64,000 nucleotides of DNA from Pyrenula massariospora. Taxonomy: Eukaryota > Ascomycota > Eurotiomycetes > Pyrenulales > Pyrenulaceae. The stretch is taken from positions 2,046,001 through 2,110,000 of the forward strand of contig JAGFMI010000006.1 of the NCBI GenBank assembly GCA_021030905.1. The letters are read 5' to 3'. The translations under genes and the position numbers were made by a program. The notes beneath the pieces were generated by a model that saw nothing but the letters and a program-made list of their open reading frames with translations, had not been told where the DNA came from and did not search any database. Shown here one piece after another: positions 32,507 to 45,772 of this stretch; the stretch's first letter is position 1, and each line of letters begins with the position of its first letter.

Positions 32507-34635
32507 TCAAGTTCTACCCTTCTTGCTCTCCGGAGCTTCAGTCGCTGTCTTCTTTGTAAATGGCATGCATAGCACGAAGACTAGAGCCGTGAGCGCTGCC
32601 GCTATCGGGAGCCAAAATGTTCTCTGAAAAGACATAACATACTGCGCGAGAAGCGCATCATGACCCCCAGACGTTCCCAGCAAAGGCTCGCTTTTTGCTA
32701 ACGAGCTCGGGTCGGCAATTAGCTTGACGGCTTCAATGGAGGGTATTTTTAAATTATGGATCAGGTGATAACGAAGTGTGTTGATAAAGATAAGAGTTGC
32801 TATTTGAGTAGACAAGGCTCTATGGATTGACGTAAGCTTGGGCCTATCATTGAATCAAGAGATTCGAAATCAAATATTTGGTACGTACCCGCCAAAGATT
32901 TGGAACATCGTAACGATACCCTGTGCATAGGGAATATCGTTACCTTTTAGGATTGCCTGCGGGCATTCGACTATGGACAAAACGCATAAGCCAAATCCAA
33001 GGCCGGCGAGGCATTGGAAGCCCTCGAGCTGTGCTAGGGATGCCTGCCGGTCGAACGTCGTGAACAGGCCGGAGGCAACGGCATATATCGAACTTCCTAT
33101 TATGAAGTAGACATTAAGAATTTTCAGAAATGACAGAGACACCAGCATGATGACGGATCCCGCAAATATGGATAGCACGTATGCGACCGTATGTGATCCG
33201 CTAGATACTGGAGATTTGCCCAAAACAATCTATCGATTGTCAGTAATGGAATATTACAGCGGGGTTCGACCAAGTACCTGCAGGAATAATGGAAGAAAAT
33301 TGATGTGAGTCGCTAGTCCCGCGGACAAGCTGAACATAAGTCCACAACAGGCCCAGATCAATCGGTGACCAAAGATTCGCATTGGTAGCAGCGCTTCAGT
33401 CGTGGACAACTTTTGTTGGACTAGTAACATAACTCCACCGAGCCCGGCAATGCTCCAAACGATGGCAATTGTCGATCTTCGGGAACCATCATTTTGAACC
33501 AGATGAAGGCCAAAGAGGACGCAGAAACTCGTACCCGTGAGCAAAAAAGTCCCGAGGATATCAAGCTCTAAAATCCGATCTTTCAACCGCTGGCCGACTC
33601 GAGAGCTGGTACTTTCTGGAATCCTAAGGAAAAACACCATTGCACTGGCAATAACCGTACCAATTGGCACATTGACACCGAAACACCACCTCCAGCTCAC
33701 GTATTCGGTGATCACCCCTCCCAATAAAGGTCCCGAGGCACTACTAATAACTTTATGGCACTTAGCGGGAGCCGCAGCTTGAAGTGAAGAACCTACCTAG
33801 GATAGCAGAAACTGCATTGAGTAAGGCATTTCGCGCTTTTGGTGAGAAGCAGGCGGAGAATATTTGAAAGTGACCAGCAGACACTCCTGCAGTACCGATC
33901 CCGGAAATAGCACGGGCTGTGATCAAGAACCAGGAGGCATTCGACAATGCAGCCATGAGAGAGCCAGCTATGGTATTTAGGGAGAGAGTCAAAGGAAATC
34001 GAGGATATGGTCTCACCTTCAAAGAGCGCAAGGCTCCCAAGATACACTGGCTTGATGTTCCATCGAGAGTAGATTTGCCCAAAGATTGGCTGAAGCACAG
34101 CTTGAGGCAAGTAGTACGCAGACGCATACCAACCAACATCTCCGAGCGAGTGGAATCGTGCTGCGATCTTGGGCAATGCTGTCGCAATGATAGATTCATC
34201 AAGTTGAGTTATAAAACATGCAAGCAGGGCGGCAGCAGCAACAATGCCACTTGACCTTGACCATCCGGTTCCCTTGATAACATGTTCTTCGGGGGAAACG
34301 ATCGCATCGGACTGATTTGGTGCAATGACTGCCGCTGGGGCGTGAACAATGGACCATCTTTTCGGCAATTGAAGTGAAGTTGTGGCGTCATAGTCTGATA
34401 GGCGCCTCCATGTTTTCGAGCTGGGACGCTCTGGAAGTGGTGGGAGTGGTTTGAATAGATTCAGATCTTTGCGAGGTGCGGATTGGCCTTTTGGAACATA
34501 TGATACGGTCTTAGGCTTTCTTTTTGACCTACTTCCTTTGCTGCTTGTTCTGGAAGAGAGGGCATCGGCTCGCAGTGTGGCGGTTTTGTAATTAATCTGC
34601 TCGAATTCTTCACCATTGATCATTTCATAAGCCAT
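32507..34635 (-). CDS. DHA2-type MFS exporter (14 helices)
   Basis: Five exons by my reading: 34635-34017, 33967-33797, 33750-33278, 33229-32889 and 32843-32507, giving 646 residues. These are proton antiporters that export drugs or the host's own metabolites. A cytosolic tail of about 140 residues comes first. The membrane part opens IVAAAALLACFITQLDESII, with the DE pair typical of fungal DHA2 proteins. It continues GDVGWYASAYYLPQAVLQPIFGQIY, then the motif C-like GPLLGGVITEYVSWRWCFGVNVPIG. Later helices include FLPLFLQIVLGKSPVSSGSH. The exon 2/3 boundary could be drawn two ways (GTAGGT with an AAAG acceptor is preferred) and the exon 4/5 acceptor also has an alternative. An in-frame TTG at 34704 is not used. 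Its place beside the PKS suggests that it exports the cluster product or protects the host. Confidence 0.85.
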
Positions 34636-35480
34636 TATACTCCGCGGAGGTGAGCCACATCGCGTCACAGACGGCCAGCACCTGTGAACGTCTGGCGAAG
34701 GCAAGCAGAGTTTCTGGAGGCTCCGGTACCGTCCTTCGAAGCTTCAAACGAGTCCCTAGCGAAATCGAAAGGGATAGCTGATCTACCGCAAGGCTGGAGT
34801 CGACGCGACGATCGAATTGACGCTTCGAAGCCATTTTGCAGACCTGCAATCGAGACCAGGGCGGGAATTAGTTCTTGAAAAGCCCCCACATACCACATCA
34901 GCGAGATTATAACTCTTGCACTGCCACAGCGATGGAGGAGACTTGTTTAGGCGCAGTGTATCGAGTTTACGGTACCGTCAGTACCGTCAGCTGTATCGCA
35001 TTCATTAGTTACCAACACTTGGGGGCTGTTTGATCCTCATGCTACCAATTCTTTTGATTTCTGCTTTTGTGATCGATGACCCCGATGCCGAGACCTGATT
35101 TATTCACTAAGCTGCTTTTTGAAAGTGCTCTATGCGTTTCAGTACGCGATGCCCAATCGGATTAACCTGCATAGTAGGTGTAGCCGCAATCCCATACCTT
35201 CAACGCGCAGGAGTCAAGACCCTGTCATCGAACCAGGAGCCAGCAGCCTGCGTACACAATTGGAGAACTGGTATTTGGTATCGGGAGTTGTAGTTGAATA
35301 TTGCTTAACCCCTAATGGTCGCCCGCTAATCATCAGGCAAATTCTGCCTCGTAAATTAAATTTCCAATTGTAGTAAAAAATAGTAGTCGGTCTTAGATCT
35401 ATCCCTGAACGCCGGCTCCATCAAGGTGTGTGTGCTTGGGTCAGCTCCGACGATGGCAGACCCTGAGATTATCCTTCCAT
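34636..35480. promoter_or_regulatory. MFS promoter region and PKS 3' flank
   Basis: About 840 bp between two minus-strand cluster genes. It holds three copies of the core GTACCGTC (at 34726, 34972 and 34981), two of them in tandem. No coding frame is supportable. Confidence 0.4.
34972..34989. repeat. Tandem 9-bp element GTACCGTCA x2
   Basis: Two exact copies of GTACCGTCA abut each other about 340 bp upstream of the MFS start codon. A third, shorter copy (GTACCGTC) lies at 34726-34733. They could be a transcription-factor site; there is no direct evidence. Confidence 0.5.
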
Positions 35481-38400
35481 TTACACTACCTTCATATCGA
35501 GATATTTCTTGGCGCGATCCTCGTCTTCCACCGCGCGAGCCAAGAGTCCTTTCGCGCATAGCTCTCCGAGATCAAGAATACTGCCCGCGCCCAGCAATTC
35601 GAGAATGGTGATGTCAAGTCCAAACGTCTGCTTCCACCAGCTCCGGATCTCGATGGCCACTAGAGAATCAACCCCAGCATCTTTGAGCGAAACAGAAAGG
35701 TCGATTTCCTCCTCTGGTGGTTTGAGCAGGAATTTGAGCAGCTTTCTTGCAATTTGGTCGGCAAGAAGCTGCGATGTAGATTCTTCCTTGAGGATGTCGC
35801 GGTTCGCTGTGGCGCTCTGAAGCAAGTGCCTCAGTGTCTCATCGTCCGCACTTCTGCCTATGACCGCGCTTTCTGCTGTCTTTTCGACATTGTGGTAGAT
35901 GGCCATGCGACGATCTTTCCTCCACAGAGCCCTATTGTTCGAGTCGTTGAGATGATCGGCTAAGCGCATTGCGAGCACTATTTGCGACTTCTCCACGAAT
36001 GGTTCGCCGGCCCCTTGAACTGGTCGAGAGGTTCTGATTGCCAGTTGAAGGCCATCAAGTAGTTCCGGTTCGCGGATTCCGTAGCCATTGCCGGATCGCC
36101 ACCTTGCTAACTGACCAGGAGTTCTGGCAATATACCCAATATCTTCAATGACCCCAATGTCAAGAACTGATGCCGGCATGCCTCGGTCATGGCGATATTG
36201 TACGAATGCATCCATGAAGGAGTTGGCACTTGCATAATTCGCTTGTCCGGGGAAACCAACGATACCGGACATCGACGCAAGTAGGACAAAGAAGTTAAGG
36301 TCTGCCGCCTTTAGCGCTTCATGTAGATTCCAAGTTCCAGCCACTTTAGGAGCAACAGCCTTGTTCCACGCTTCGAAAGTCATTTCGCGAAAAGCCTGGT
36401 CTTCGAGCACCATAGACAATTGGATCACTCCGCGAATAGGAGTCGGCGCAGCTTCCACCGCTTCTCGCACGGACTGGGGACTAATGACGCTCCCTGCAAT
36501 GAATCGCACACTGCAGCCCTGACTTTGAAAATCTTCGAGTAGACGTTTGTCGGTGGTTGTTCGGCCAGCGCTGCGAGAAAGGAAAATTAATGATCGTGCC
36601 CCATGGTCGATCATCCACGACGCCATCGCGCTTCCGAGCCCTCCAAGTCCTCCTACAAGCAGGTATGACGACTCTGGATGAAAAGAAATAGGGCTGCGTG
36701 GTAAAGATATCAAGTTTGTCTTGGGGCTTGGAAGGTCATCAGAGATTGCAATCACGATTTTGCCGAGATGTTGGCCTTTCTGCATGTATCGAACACCATT
36801 TGCGAAGTCGCCGGCTTTGAATACATGCACTGGACGGATCGGATTGATATAGCCGGTTTCGCAGAGATTAAAGGTTTCTTGTAAAAGCCTGTTCCAGGAT
36901 TAGGACTTCGAAGTTCTCAAAGGCTGTTGACTAACCTCTTTGCAAGATCCTTTTTCTTGGTAACAACATGGTTGAGATCCACGCAGCAGTAAGATCGGTT
37001 TGCCTCAAAAAGATTCATTGCCAGTTTAGCATGGCCATGCAAGTCCCGTTTACCAATTTCAATCAACTTTCCAAACTCCGCGACGCACTCCCAGGAGGCA
37101 TGAAGTAGTTCGCCCGAGAGGGAGTTAAGTACCAGATCAACGCCGCGGCCACCGGTCTTTTTAAGAAGACGTTCCCGGAAGGATTGGTCTCTTGAAGTAA
37201 ATATGTGATCTCTTGGTATTCCGTAATTCGAGACTAGGTAGTCAATCTTCTCCTGACTGCCCACTGTTGCGTAAATATTTGCACCAATCATGCGGCTCAG
37301 CTCAATGGCTGCGATACCAACTCCACCGCAAGCAGAATGGACGAGTATTGTCTTGGAATATGTTAGTAACTCTAGGCTTTAGCAAAAACGTTCCGTCTTA
37401 CCTGGTCTTTTTCCAGACGACCTACGTGGATCAAGGAATATATCACGGTTCCGTAAACACATGGCATCGTTGCACCATCCTCAAAGCTGAGTGTATCGGG
37501 GAGTCTGACGCAATATTTGGGATCCGTTCTAACAACTGTAGCAAAACAGTCGGCGGCGAACGCAGCTACACGTTCGCCAATGACGATGTCATTGACATTC
37601 TTCCCAACGTTTCGAACAACTCCAGTGACTTCACCCCCCAGACCTTTTGCGTAAGCATCAATGATGCCTAAGGAAACAACCACATGCTAACATCGTTAGC
37701 CTAGTCAGCTTCAATTAGCTCTTTAAACTCACCGTGAAATTGAGACCCGCTGCGGAAACTTCAATTTCCACCTCATCATCGCCAATTATACCGAATGAGG
37801 CATTGTTCCACTGCACGGTATTTAGACGACCCTTTTGAGCTATATTCATGACCTTATGAGTGCTAGGGCCGTCTTCCGCAATTTCGCCGTCAACAGAGAA
37901 AGGGTAAAAGCGACCAAGATGAACAGTGCCTGAGGAAATGACAAATTCAAAGTCTTGTAGTAAGGTCCTATCCATAGGGGCAGCCCGCACCTTCCCAAGT
38001 AACCCAACAATCTGTCTTGAGTGGCATGCGGAATTGTCTTCGATCTCACATGTGGCGATGTTCACCAACAACTCTGACCGAAATGTTCGGATGGCCCCGA
38101 TTGACTGCGCAAAGCGCGGGTCTGTGCAACCGAATTGACTCGCACGAGTGACCCAGACAACTCGCGCATCGCCTAACGTCGTGATGAACTTCTGTAGGTG
38201 GTGGAAATCAACGGCAGACATTTCATGGAAGAACGGGCGATCGACATCGAGCAATGAAACGACATCTTCGCCAGTAGGTGTCCATTCATTTAGGTTTTGT
38301 ACCGTCACAGCGAGACCAACGTCAAGCAACTGGTCTCTAACAGCTCTGAAAAGGGGCGTATCATTCGTAGACAGTAGTGTGACAGGTTTCTTTGAAACCT

Positions 38401-41400
38401 CCTGTTTAGGCCTTGCAATCATCGTAGCATTGAGCTGGTATGGCTCCTCGCCATCCAGAAGAACGGAATCCAAGCTGAAATTGGAAAGCGTCATTTGTGT
38501 TTCCCAAATCTGTGGAGACACGTATGGTTCTGTTTTACGACCATCGGCTTCACCCATCCACCAACCGGGCAGAGTTCCCCAGATGTAATTCGAGAACTTA
38601 TTTTCGGACCACAGTTCTTGAAGCAAGAGTCTTCCATCAGGTCTCAGAAGTTTGTGGACATGAGCCAATGACTCCCGAAGGCTAGGAGTTGCATGAAGCA
38701 CATTTGTTGCGACGATCAGATCGTAAGAATGGGCCGCAAAGCCTTGAGCTAAAGGGTCTTTGCTTATGTCGAGGGTTCGATATTCCATGTTTGGCCATTC
38801 TTCGAAACGCTCTGCGGCAGCTGAAAAGAAGCCGGTGGAAATATCCGTATAAGTATACTTAGAATATGTTCTGTGACCTGCAGAAGTCCGAAGACCAGAA
38901 AGAATGGTGTTCGTCGTGCCTCCAGTCCCAGCACCGACCTCTAAAATAGTAAGATTGGGCTTGCTATGGCCCAGGAGGGAAAGGAAAGCCGAACGATCCC
39001 ATGAGTCGATTGTGGTATATATTTTCGTCAGGTTGTCATCCTTCATCAGAAGCTCTAAAGGATCCGCTACACCCTTGAAGACTTTTTCGCAGTTCTCGAG
39101 AATATCAGTCATGACGACCGCGATTTCTCGGAAGTCTGTCCTCAAGAGCTCAGTCTTCAGCGAAAGTATCGTTTCGTTAATGTCGGTCGGTAGCGTTCCT
39201 ACGTTTTTAGAACGTTCGGAAATCCAGTTATGGTATTTGGTGAGATGTAAACTATCAGAGGCGAACCCGCTTAGTCGTCTTTCTGTCTCGAAAACACAAA
39301 GATTGGTAAGCTCATTGAGCTTTTGAAAAGAAGCAATTCTATTTTCCATGACAGGTGGCGAAAAGAGTGGCTTCATCTCAAGCATATCAATATCAGGCAT
39401 CCAATTCAAGCGGGCGGCCGCATGCTTGTCATGGTTCTTGACCAATTCTTCTTCTACCTGGGATAGCTTTAGCCCGCGGATATGGAGGACGGTCTTGCCA
39501 GCTGAAGAAACCTCTCCTCGACCTTCGATCGAGCCCGATGGAGTTGAGGTGGCGGCTACGGAAAGATCCATGTCGGACTCACAGTTCCAGATGTCAATTG
39601 CTTCGAGTCTCGTTGGGAGAGCGAGCTTAGAAAATTTGCGCGGTGTTCCTTTAGTCATGGCGACGCCGAAAAGCTGAAGAGTGAAATCAATCGCTGTAGG
39701 GTGCATTGGGTAGGATTCTTCTTCCCGTGGTGTTGTTGAAATTGGCACCTTCGCAGTGGCGAAATTGTCGCTCGTGGAAGACCGAATGTCCTCCAAGCCA
39801 TTGAATGCTGGTCCGTAGTTAAGTCCCACGTGTCGCATCTGCTCATACCATCTTGTGGGCTCGACGTATCTAGGCGTGGTGCAACTCTCGATGCTAGAAA
39901 GCAATACATTTCGCTGACATCGAACTTGGCCTGTGCAGTGCTTGATCCAGGACCGGCCCCCGTAGGACGATACAGTGAACTCCCACCAGTCAGAATCTTG
40001 GATCTCTGTCCATGTATGCCGCCGGAAAGAAGTAATTATCTCGACCGGACGCTCTTCGTCAAGAACCATTGCTGTGCTTACGACTACGTTGGCGAGACTG
40101 TATCCTTCACTCGGTCCGTCGAGCTGTTGAGCCGCAGCTCCAACCATAGCAATGTATCCAGCCAGAGGGAAGACAACGTCATGTCGGACCTTGTGATCAC
40201 GGATCCATGGAGCATTTCGAATATGGAAGACGTTTCTCCAGCTTGGATTAAGATCAGTGCTCTCAGCAAGTCGAAGACCGAGGAGGTCATGGTGCGGATG
40301 CTTGCGCAAACGCCAGTCGCGGCTTAGCCTGCTCTCATACCAATAAGCCGCTCCATGGTCCCAAGAATAGATGGGAAGATCGACTAGGACAGAGCCTTCC
40401 GGGACAACCTTTTTGAAATCAACTCGGATCCCTTGGCTGTGTAGGCTACCGACTGAGTTGAGAAAAGTGTCAACACTATCTTGTCCCCGAACCAGTCCAG
40501 AGTTGTAACGTAAAGATTTGCCTAATTGACCCAGTATCTGTCGCAAAGGTCCTTTTAATGTTTCATGAGGGCCAATCTCGAGGTACTGAGTAGTTCGCTT
40601 CTCAGCTTGCACGAGATTACTGACTGCGCCTTTGAAGCGAACCGGAGAGAGAAGGTTCTCAACCCAGTACTTCGCATCCAGGGCTTCGTGTTCCCTTAGA
40701 GCGCGGCCTTTGACGCTTGAGATGAACAGTGTTCTTGGCGGTTTAGGGTGTATTGTGTTTGCCATCATTTCAAGGTACTTTTCGCCGACTACCGTCATCA
40801 GCGGGGAGTGGTAAGCAACGCTAACCTTTAGAAGTTTTGCAGCACATTCGGGGTTCGCATGCTTAACTGCCTTGACAACGTTTTCGACTGCTGCTCGGCT
40901 CCCAGATATGGTTACAGATGTCGGAGAGTTCTCACAGGCTACAACAGTGTCAGGAACGAGATAGACAGCAACCGCATCCCAGCTGAGACCAATAGCTGCC
41001 ATAGCGCCTTCCGGAGCATACATGGATGTAGCGATTCCCCGGTAATATGCGGCTTTGATTGCCTCTGTTGCTGTAAGTGCTCCTGCTGCAAAAGCGGCAG
41101 CAATCTCTCCACTTGAATGCCCAATCACTGCATTCGGCTTGACGCCAACGGCAGCAAAAGCTTCAACCATGGCGATTTGAAGAGCAGTACAGATAGGCTG
41201 CGAGTACTCGGCCTGATGGATCTTGCTCGTTTCAGCCGGTTGCAACACCTCGTTCTCAATGGACCATAGAGGTTTCTCTGGAAGGGTTTGGAGAGCAATA
41301 TCCATCGCCCGAATACTTTGGTAGAAGACATCGTTTGATTTGAGCATAGACCGACCCATCTCGGGCCATTGTGCTCCTTGTCCGGTAAATATCATAGTAA

Positions 41401-43029
41401 GTTCTGTATCCGTCATGGCTTTGTTGCTGACAAAACCGGCTGGAATTCCATCATTTTGTGCGAGGGAAAATGCTCGGCATGGCAGGTGCTCCCTTCTCAA
41501 GGCGAGCGTATAAGCGAGATCATGAACGCGCTCCGGATGCTTTTTCAGATATTCTTGAATTTTCTGAATTTGGCCTTGTAATGAAGCCTGAGTATTTGCG
41601 GAGCATAAGAGAAGATACGAGTTGTCTTCTGATCTCGTTAATTCTCTCTCAACTCCATGGGTTGCAGCGGATTCGAGAACAATATGCGCATTTGCGCCTC
41701 CGACTCCAAATGAGTTCAAACTAGCTCGTTCGCTTCTATCCTTCGGCCATGAAAGAGGAACTGTAGGCACTTTTAATTTCTTTTCAGCAAAAGGTATTTT
41801 AGGGTTGGGATTCGTAAACTTGATGTTTGGGGGAATGGTTCGGTTTTCAAGAGCGAGGGCTATCTTGATAAGTGATGATAGGCCGCTCGCACCCTCAGAA
41901 TGTCCGACGTTGGGCTTTATGGATCCAATATAGACTCCTTTCTCGCCAAATACGTTTCCGATAGCATTTGTCTCTAGGGGATCGCCAACTGGAGTACCTG
42001 TGCCGTGGCATTCGACGAAACCGGTCTCAGAGTAGTCCTTAATCTGGGCGCTTTCATAAGCACGCCTAATAAGCACCTCATGTGCGGCAGAGCTAGGAGT
42101 AGCTAGGCCAGGAGTCTTTCCATCACAATTGGTAGCCGTAGCTCTGATAATCGCTCTTATCGGATTTCTGTCTCTTATAGCGTCCGACAGGGGTTTGATG
42201 AAGACCATGTTAATAGCCTCCCCGCGTCCATAACCGTTCGCTGCTGCATCAAATGTCTTGCAAGATCCATCAGGTGACAAGACACCTTGTTCCATCATGG
42301 CTGATGTCATTGCTGGAGTCATAATTAGATTTGAGCCACCAATAAGTGCCGAAATGCAGTCGCCCCTCTGTATGGCTTGGCATGCTTCGTGCAAGCATAC
42401 CATGGCCGAGGAACATCCAGTTCGGATTGTCATACTGGGACCTAGTCACATGAATAAATTGGAAACGAGAAGGGCCTGCTTAACTAACCTGTCAGGTCCC
42501 ATTCGTAAGAGATTCGATTTGATAGAACAAAATCTCCTGTGCCAGAGATTCGATAGAGCCCATACTGTTGAGGGTCTTTGGCCATCATTTCGCACCAGTC
42601 CTCGCCAAAACTCCCTATATAGCATCCGATCTGTTTCCCACGCCAATTCACTTCGCCTGCGCTCTCCAGACACTCCCTTGCCACTTCTAAGAGCTGCCTT
42701 TGTTGGGGATCAACCTTCTCCAGCTCGCTCTTTGTCATGCTGAAGAAGCTGGCGTCTAAGGATCCCAAATCCACGTCATCTAGGAAATACCCTTGTTCGG
42801 CTTCGATTGTCCCGGACTTTTTTGATTTTGATAAGAATGCTGCGCTGTTATATCTGGATGCTGGAACTGGACCGATACTGTCTCCCTTTGCGAGAAGAAA
42901 CTCCCATAGATCTTGCGGCGATCTTAAGCCTCCTGGAAGGCGCAACGCCATGCCGCATATTGCAATTGGAAACGAGCCGACACCGGCAGAATCGCTGCCA
43001 GCCTCAGAAGGAGGCCACAACTCTCCCAT
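35481..43029 (-). CDS. Highly reducing type I polyketide synthase (KS-AT-DH-cMT-ER-KR-ACP)
   Basis: Five exons: 43029-42489, 42441-37733, 37686-37402, 37351-36936 and 36888-35481, giving 2,452 residues. It should build a reduced, C-methylated fatty acid by iterative use of one module. KS: active-site TIRTGCSSAM, with ECHGTGTPVGDP and NVGHSEGASG. AT: TGQGAQWPEMG and GHSSGEIAAAF. DH: IRDHKVRHDVVFPLAGY and DFTLQ. Methyltransferase: ILEVGAGTGGTTNTIL. ER: spread over exons 2-4, with GLNFTHVVVSLGIID and the NADPH loop HSACGGVGIAAIE. KR: LLVGGLGGLGSAMA and QANYASANSF. ACP: KDAGVDSLVAIEIR near the end. No thioesterase, reductase or C domain follows, so another protein must take the chain. All catalytic residues I looked for are present, and the ER looks functional. 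The frame extends to a TTG at 43050; the ATG at 43029 is preferred. Confidence 0.95.
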
Positions 43030-43936
43030 CGTATATTCGTCTCTGAACAAGCGTCGGCCGTCGCGTCGGTGGTGAAGGTCACGTTCGGCTCACTCCCTCC
43101 CTGCTCGTTCAGTGCAAGACAAAATGTTCTTTAAGCCTTCGAGTTAAGGGTCCACTGAGGAACGTTGGTGCCAGACCCGTGGCTCATACGAGCCCCAATA
43201 ATCTGTCACGGGTCTAGCACTGATGCTGCTTACCTTCGACAAGACGAGTTGCCAAATTTCAGGTTCCTGCCCCGGAAGATCACAGCGTAACGAATGGGAA
43301 CGTCTCGGATATCTTATTGAGACCAACCAAAACCGTGTATCAAGCGTTCGTGCCATCGTTCCGCATGCCAACCTTCTGGACCATGCGCGAAAGATGGGGC
43401 TGGGGGAGAAGTGTCGGGAACTTGACAAATTAGACAATAGCCTTCCTTGGAAACCGGGCTTTGAAGCCATAATTGGTAGCAACACATGTACTTTCGGCTT
43501 GAAACGCGAAATTAACAAGCTGAAGAAGCAGAAATAGTAAGAGTCGGTGGATCCCAAAGGCTCGTGAGCGTGAGGCGACGCATTAAGGCTGAAAGTGATA
43601 CTAGTGCGGTAACGGTTTCGGTCGCAATACAGAACATGAAATTTTCGGGTAAATCTGTAAAATTTCTATTGAGTACGGTTCACTGTATTAAGTGGCATAG
43701 ATGACGGATGATCGGCGCTTAGTGATCGCAGCCTTGCACAAGCTCCTAGTTCAATTCATCAAACATGTCACTGCTGTAAAGGGCTTGCGGTTACCTGCAT
43801 GAGATATTCCTAAATCAATCGCAACTTAACGATATCTCAACACCTACTCTAATGAAACCCCTAATCTAGATATTAAAGGTAATAGCTTAATATTACTTAG
43901 CACCTCAGCAGGCTCTAGCTAATAGCCAGGTATCTC
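43030..43936. promoter_or_regulatory. PKS upstream region
   Basis: About 900 bp upstream of the PKS. Frames of 104 and 137 codons overlap here on opposite strands (43223-43537 + and 43557-43144 -). Neither shows a known motif. The part near 43,640-43,930 is AT-rich. Confidence 0.4.
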
Positions 43937-43956
43937 ATGACTTCTGATATTCAGCC
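43935..43956 (+). repeat. 22-nt direct repeat, copy 1 (3' side of the P450 gene)
   Basis: Matches 46034-46055 at 21 of 22 positions in the same orientation; both copies contain TGATATTCAGCC. The pair encloses the P450 gene. A matching CCAGGTA occurs just upstream of each copy (43926 and 46014). Confidence 0.65.
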
Positions 43957-44083
43957 CCGACCTCTATCTCCCAACTACCATCAAGCTCTTTATGAAGGCC
44001 TTATTAGGAAAAAAGGCCGTGTGGTTTTAGCGAATCTATTGGGAACTGCTAAGCGCAGCAATGTCGGCATAAAATTACAATAA
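43937..44083 (+). other. 48-codon open frame, possible fragment of a mobile element
   Basis: Starts with ATG and reads MTSDIQPRPLSPNYHQALYE and on to a stop 7 bp before the 3' end of the P450 gene. The related copy near 46036 starts the same way (MTYDIQP) and soon ends. The string vaguely recalls the N-terminus of fungal Tc1/mariner-like transposases, which is weak evidence. It may be a relic; I would not call it a gene. Confidence 0.25.
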
Positions 44084-44090
44084 TAAATCT

Positions 44091-45772
44091 TCACGATATC
44101 CTTCTGACCTGCGCCAGTACCGCCTGATCTGGCAGGCCGACTCCCATCCCCTGCCCGATAGCTTTCGGATCCTCAGTAGCAGCTTTTCCGTTTGAGTCCA
44201 CGAATCGAGGCTCCTTTATCTCCAGAATCGCCAACACCAAAGCCGTTGCAGCCAGTATTGCAGACTTGGCGTAAATACGTCCAGGACATCCAATCGATCC
44301 CGTTCCGTACGGGAAGAAGTTGCTCGACTTGACATCTTTGACGTGGAGGAATCTTTCAGGCCAGAACTCTGTTTCCGGACGGTCCGGCTGTGCCCATACG
44401 GCTGGATCTCGGTGAGCGGTCCAGGTGGGTGCCACTACGAGATTCCCGGCTTTGAGGAGTCGGCCGTTGAGGTCCACGTCGTTTTTAAGTTGCCTGACTA
44501 GTTGTGCCGAGAGATGGTAGCGGAGGCACTCTGAGTAGAGAGAGTTGAGGTAGGGCATCCCATGAAGTCTGGTGACATCGAGACAGAGGTCGCGCTCGTT
44601 CGGACCAACACGCTTTAGCGCATCTTGGATCTCATCGGTGATACACTTTCGGAGATCTGGCCTTCGAAGTATCTCTATTAGCATCCAAGTTGTTGTGGGA
44701 ACAGTGTTGTCGTTTATGGCGAATGCTAAGCCGAGTTCAACTGAAGCTCGGCCCGACAGACTGAAACCCTCTCTCTTTAAAAGATCGTTCATTTCCGTGA
44801 CCACCCGGGAAGGCATGTCGTTACTCTCATACCATGTCTGACCTTTCTCTCTGATGACCGAATCCTTGGCTTCGTGTCTTTGAAGCTCTTGGACGACAGC
44901 TGCGAGCAGTCGGTCTCTCCCGCGGATACCTCTTCCGCAAAGCCATTTAGGCATTCCATAGAGGAGACCTTGGCATATTTAGCTTGACGAAGAATGTACT
45001 GACAGATAGAAACCCACGCTTGAAAGAACCCGAGAACAGCCAATAATCTTCGGCGAAACCCTGATTATTCTCGATGAAATGCGGACCAAAGAGCACTGCT
45101 CCTGAAGCACATGTCATCACGTGCTGAACTAGCTTGTTGATGTCCATGCTCATCCAGTGCTTCTCAGTTGACGCTTGGAGTCCTCTCTCGAACATCCTGA
45201 TGAATTGCTCAACCATCGAGGAAGTGCAACGCTGCGCTGCTAAATCTGTATGATACATCTGATCCAACTTGCGCACCAGATCGGTCGCTTTCTGCGGGTC
45301 TTTCTTGAACGGCGCAGCATCCTTCGAAGGCATTCTGTACACGGTCTCCATGATTTGGATGGCTCTGGCATCGAAAGTGAGATTCTTCGAGCTATTGAAT
45401 ACTGCTTTCACATTCTCGGGTCCGTGTAGGATGTACATGTGTGTCGAAGCAAGCCGTATCAGCACAACATCTTTTGTTGACCTTCGGTTCTTTTGTCAGC
45501 AATCATCGCCGATGTCATTCTCGATATTGGTCCTACCGCGCGCACTCATACAAGGCGTGCGGATTGATAGCAAACTGAAGTCCATTGCCAATCCATGGAA
45601 GGAAATACGGTAGAGATACTGGGCGTCTGCTGTGTACCCACAGTTGGACTTTGTATCGAATAAATGTTGAGATATATGTGACTATGCATAGTGCAAGGAC
45701 ACACAAAACGCCTTTGAAAGTCCAGCTCAGCACCTCTTGCGCTGCAGGCTGCGCGACATCTATCATATTCAT
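44091..45772 (-). CDS. Cytochrome P450 monooxygenase
   Basis: Three exons: 45772-45537, 45481-45018 and 44968-44091, giving 525 residues. An N-terminal membrane anchor (GVLCVLALCIVTYISTFI) is followed by a proline hinge (RRPVSLPYFLPWIGNGLQF). The I-helix reads AFAINDNTVPTTTW, which resembles CYP7/CYP8-like and related fungal enzymes rather than the canonical AGxDTT. The ExxR motif is SECLRY. The heme loop FFPYGTGSIGCPGR supplies the cysteine ligand at residue 461. Its place between the PKS and the ligase suggests hydroxylation of the polyketide chain or of an amino-acid residue of the product. Both introns restore conserved strings (DVVLIRLAS and LLYGMPKWL). A pair of 22-nt repeats flanks the gene. 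Confidence 0.92.

Noticed and set aside
43144-43557. Overlapping frames of 104 and 137 codons upstream of the PKS
   Set aside because: They lie on opposite strands with no motifs, and there is no splice link to the PKS or P450.
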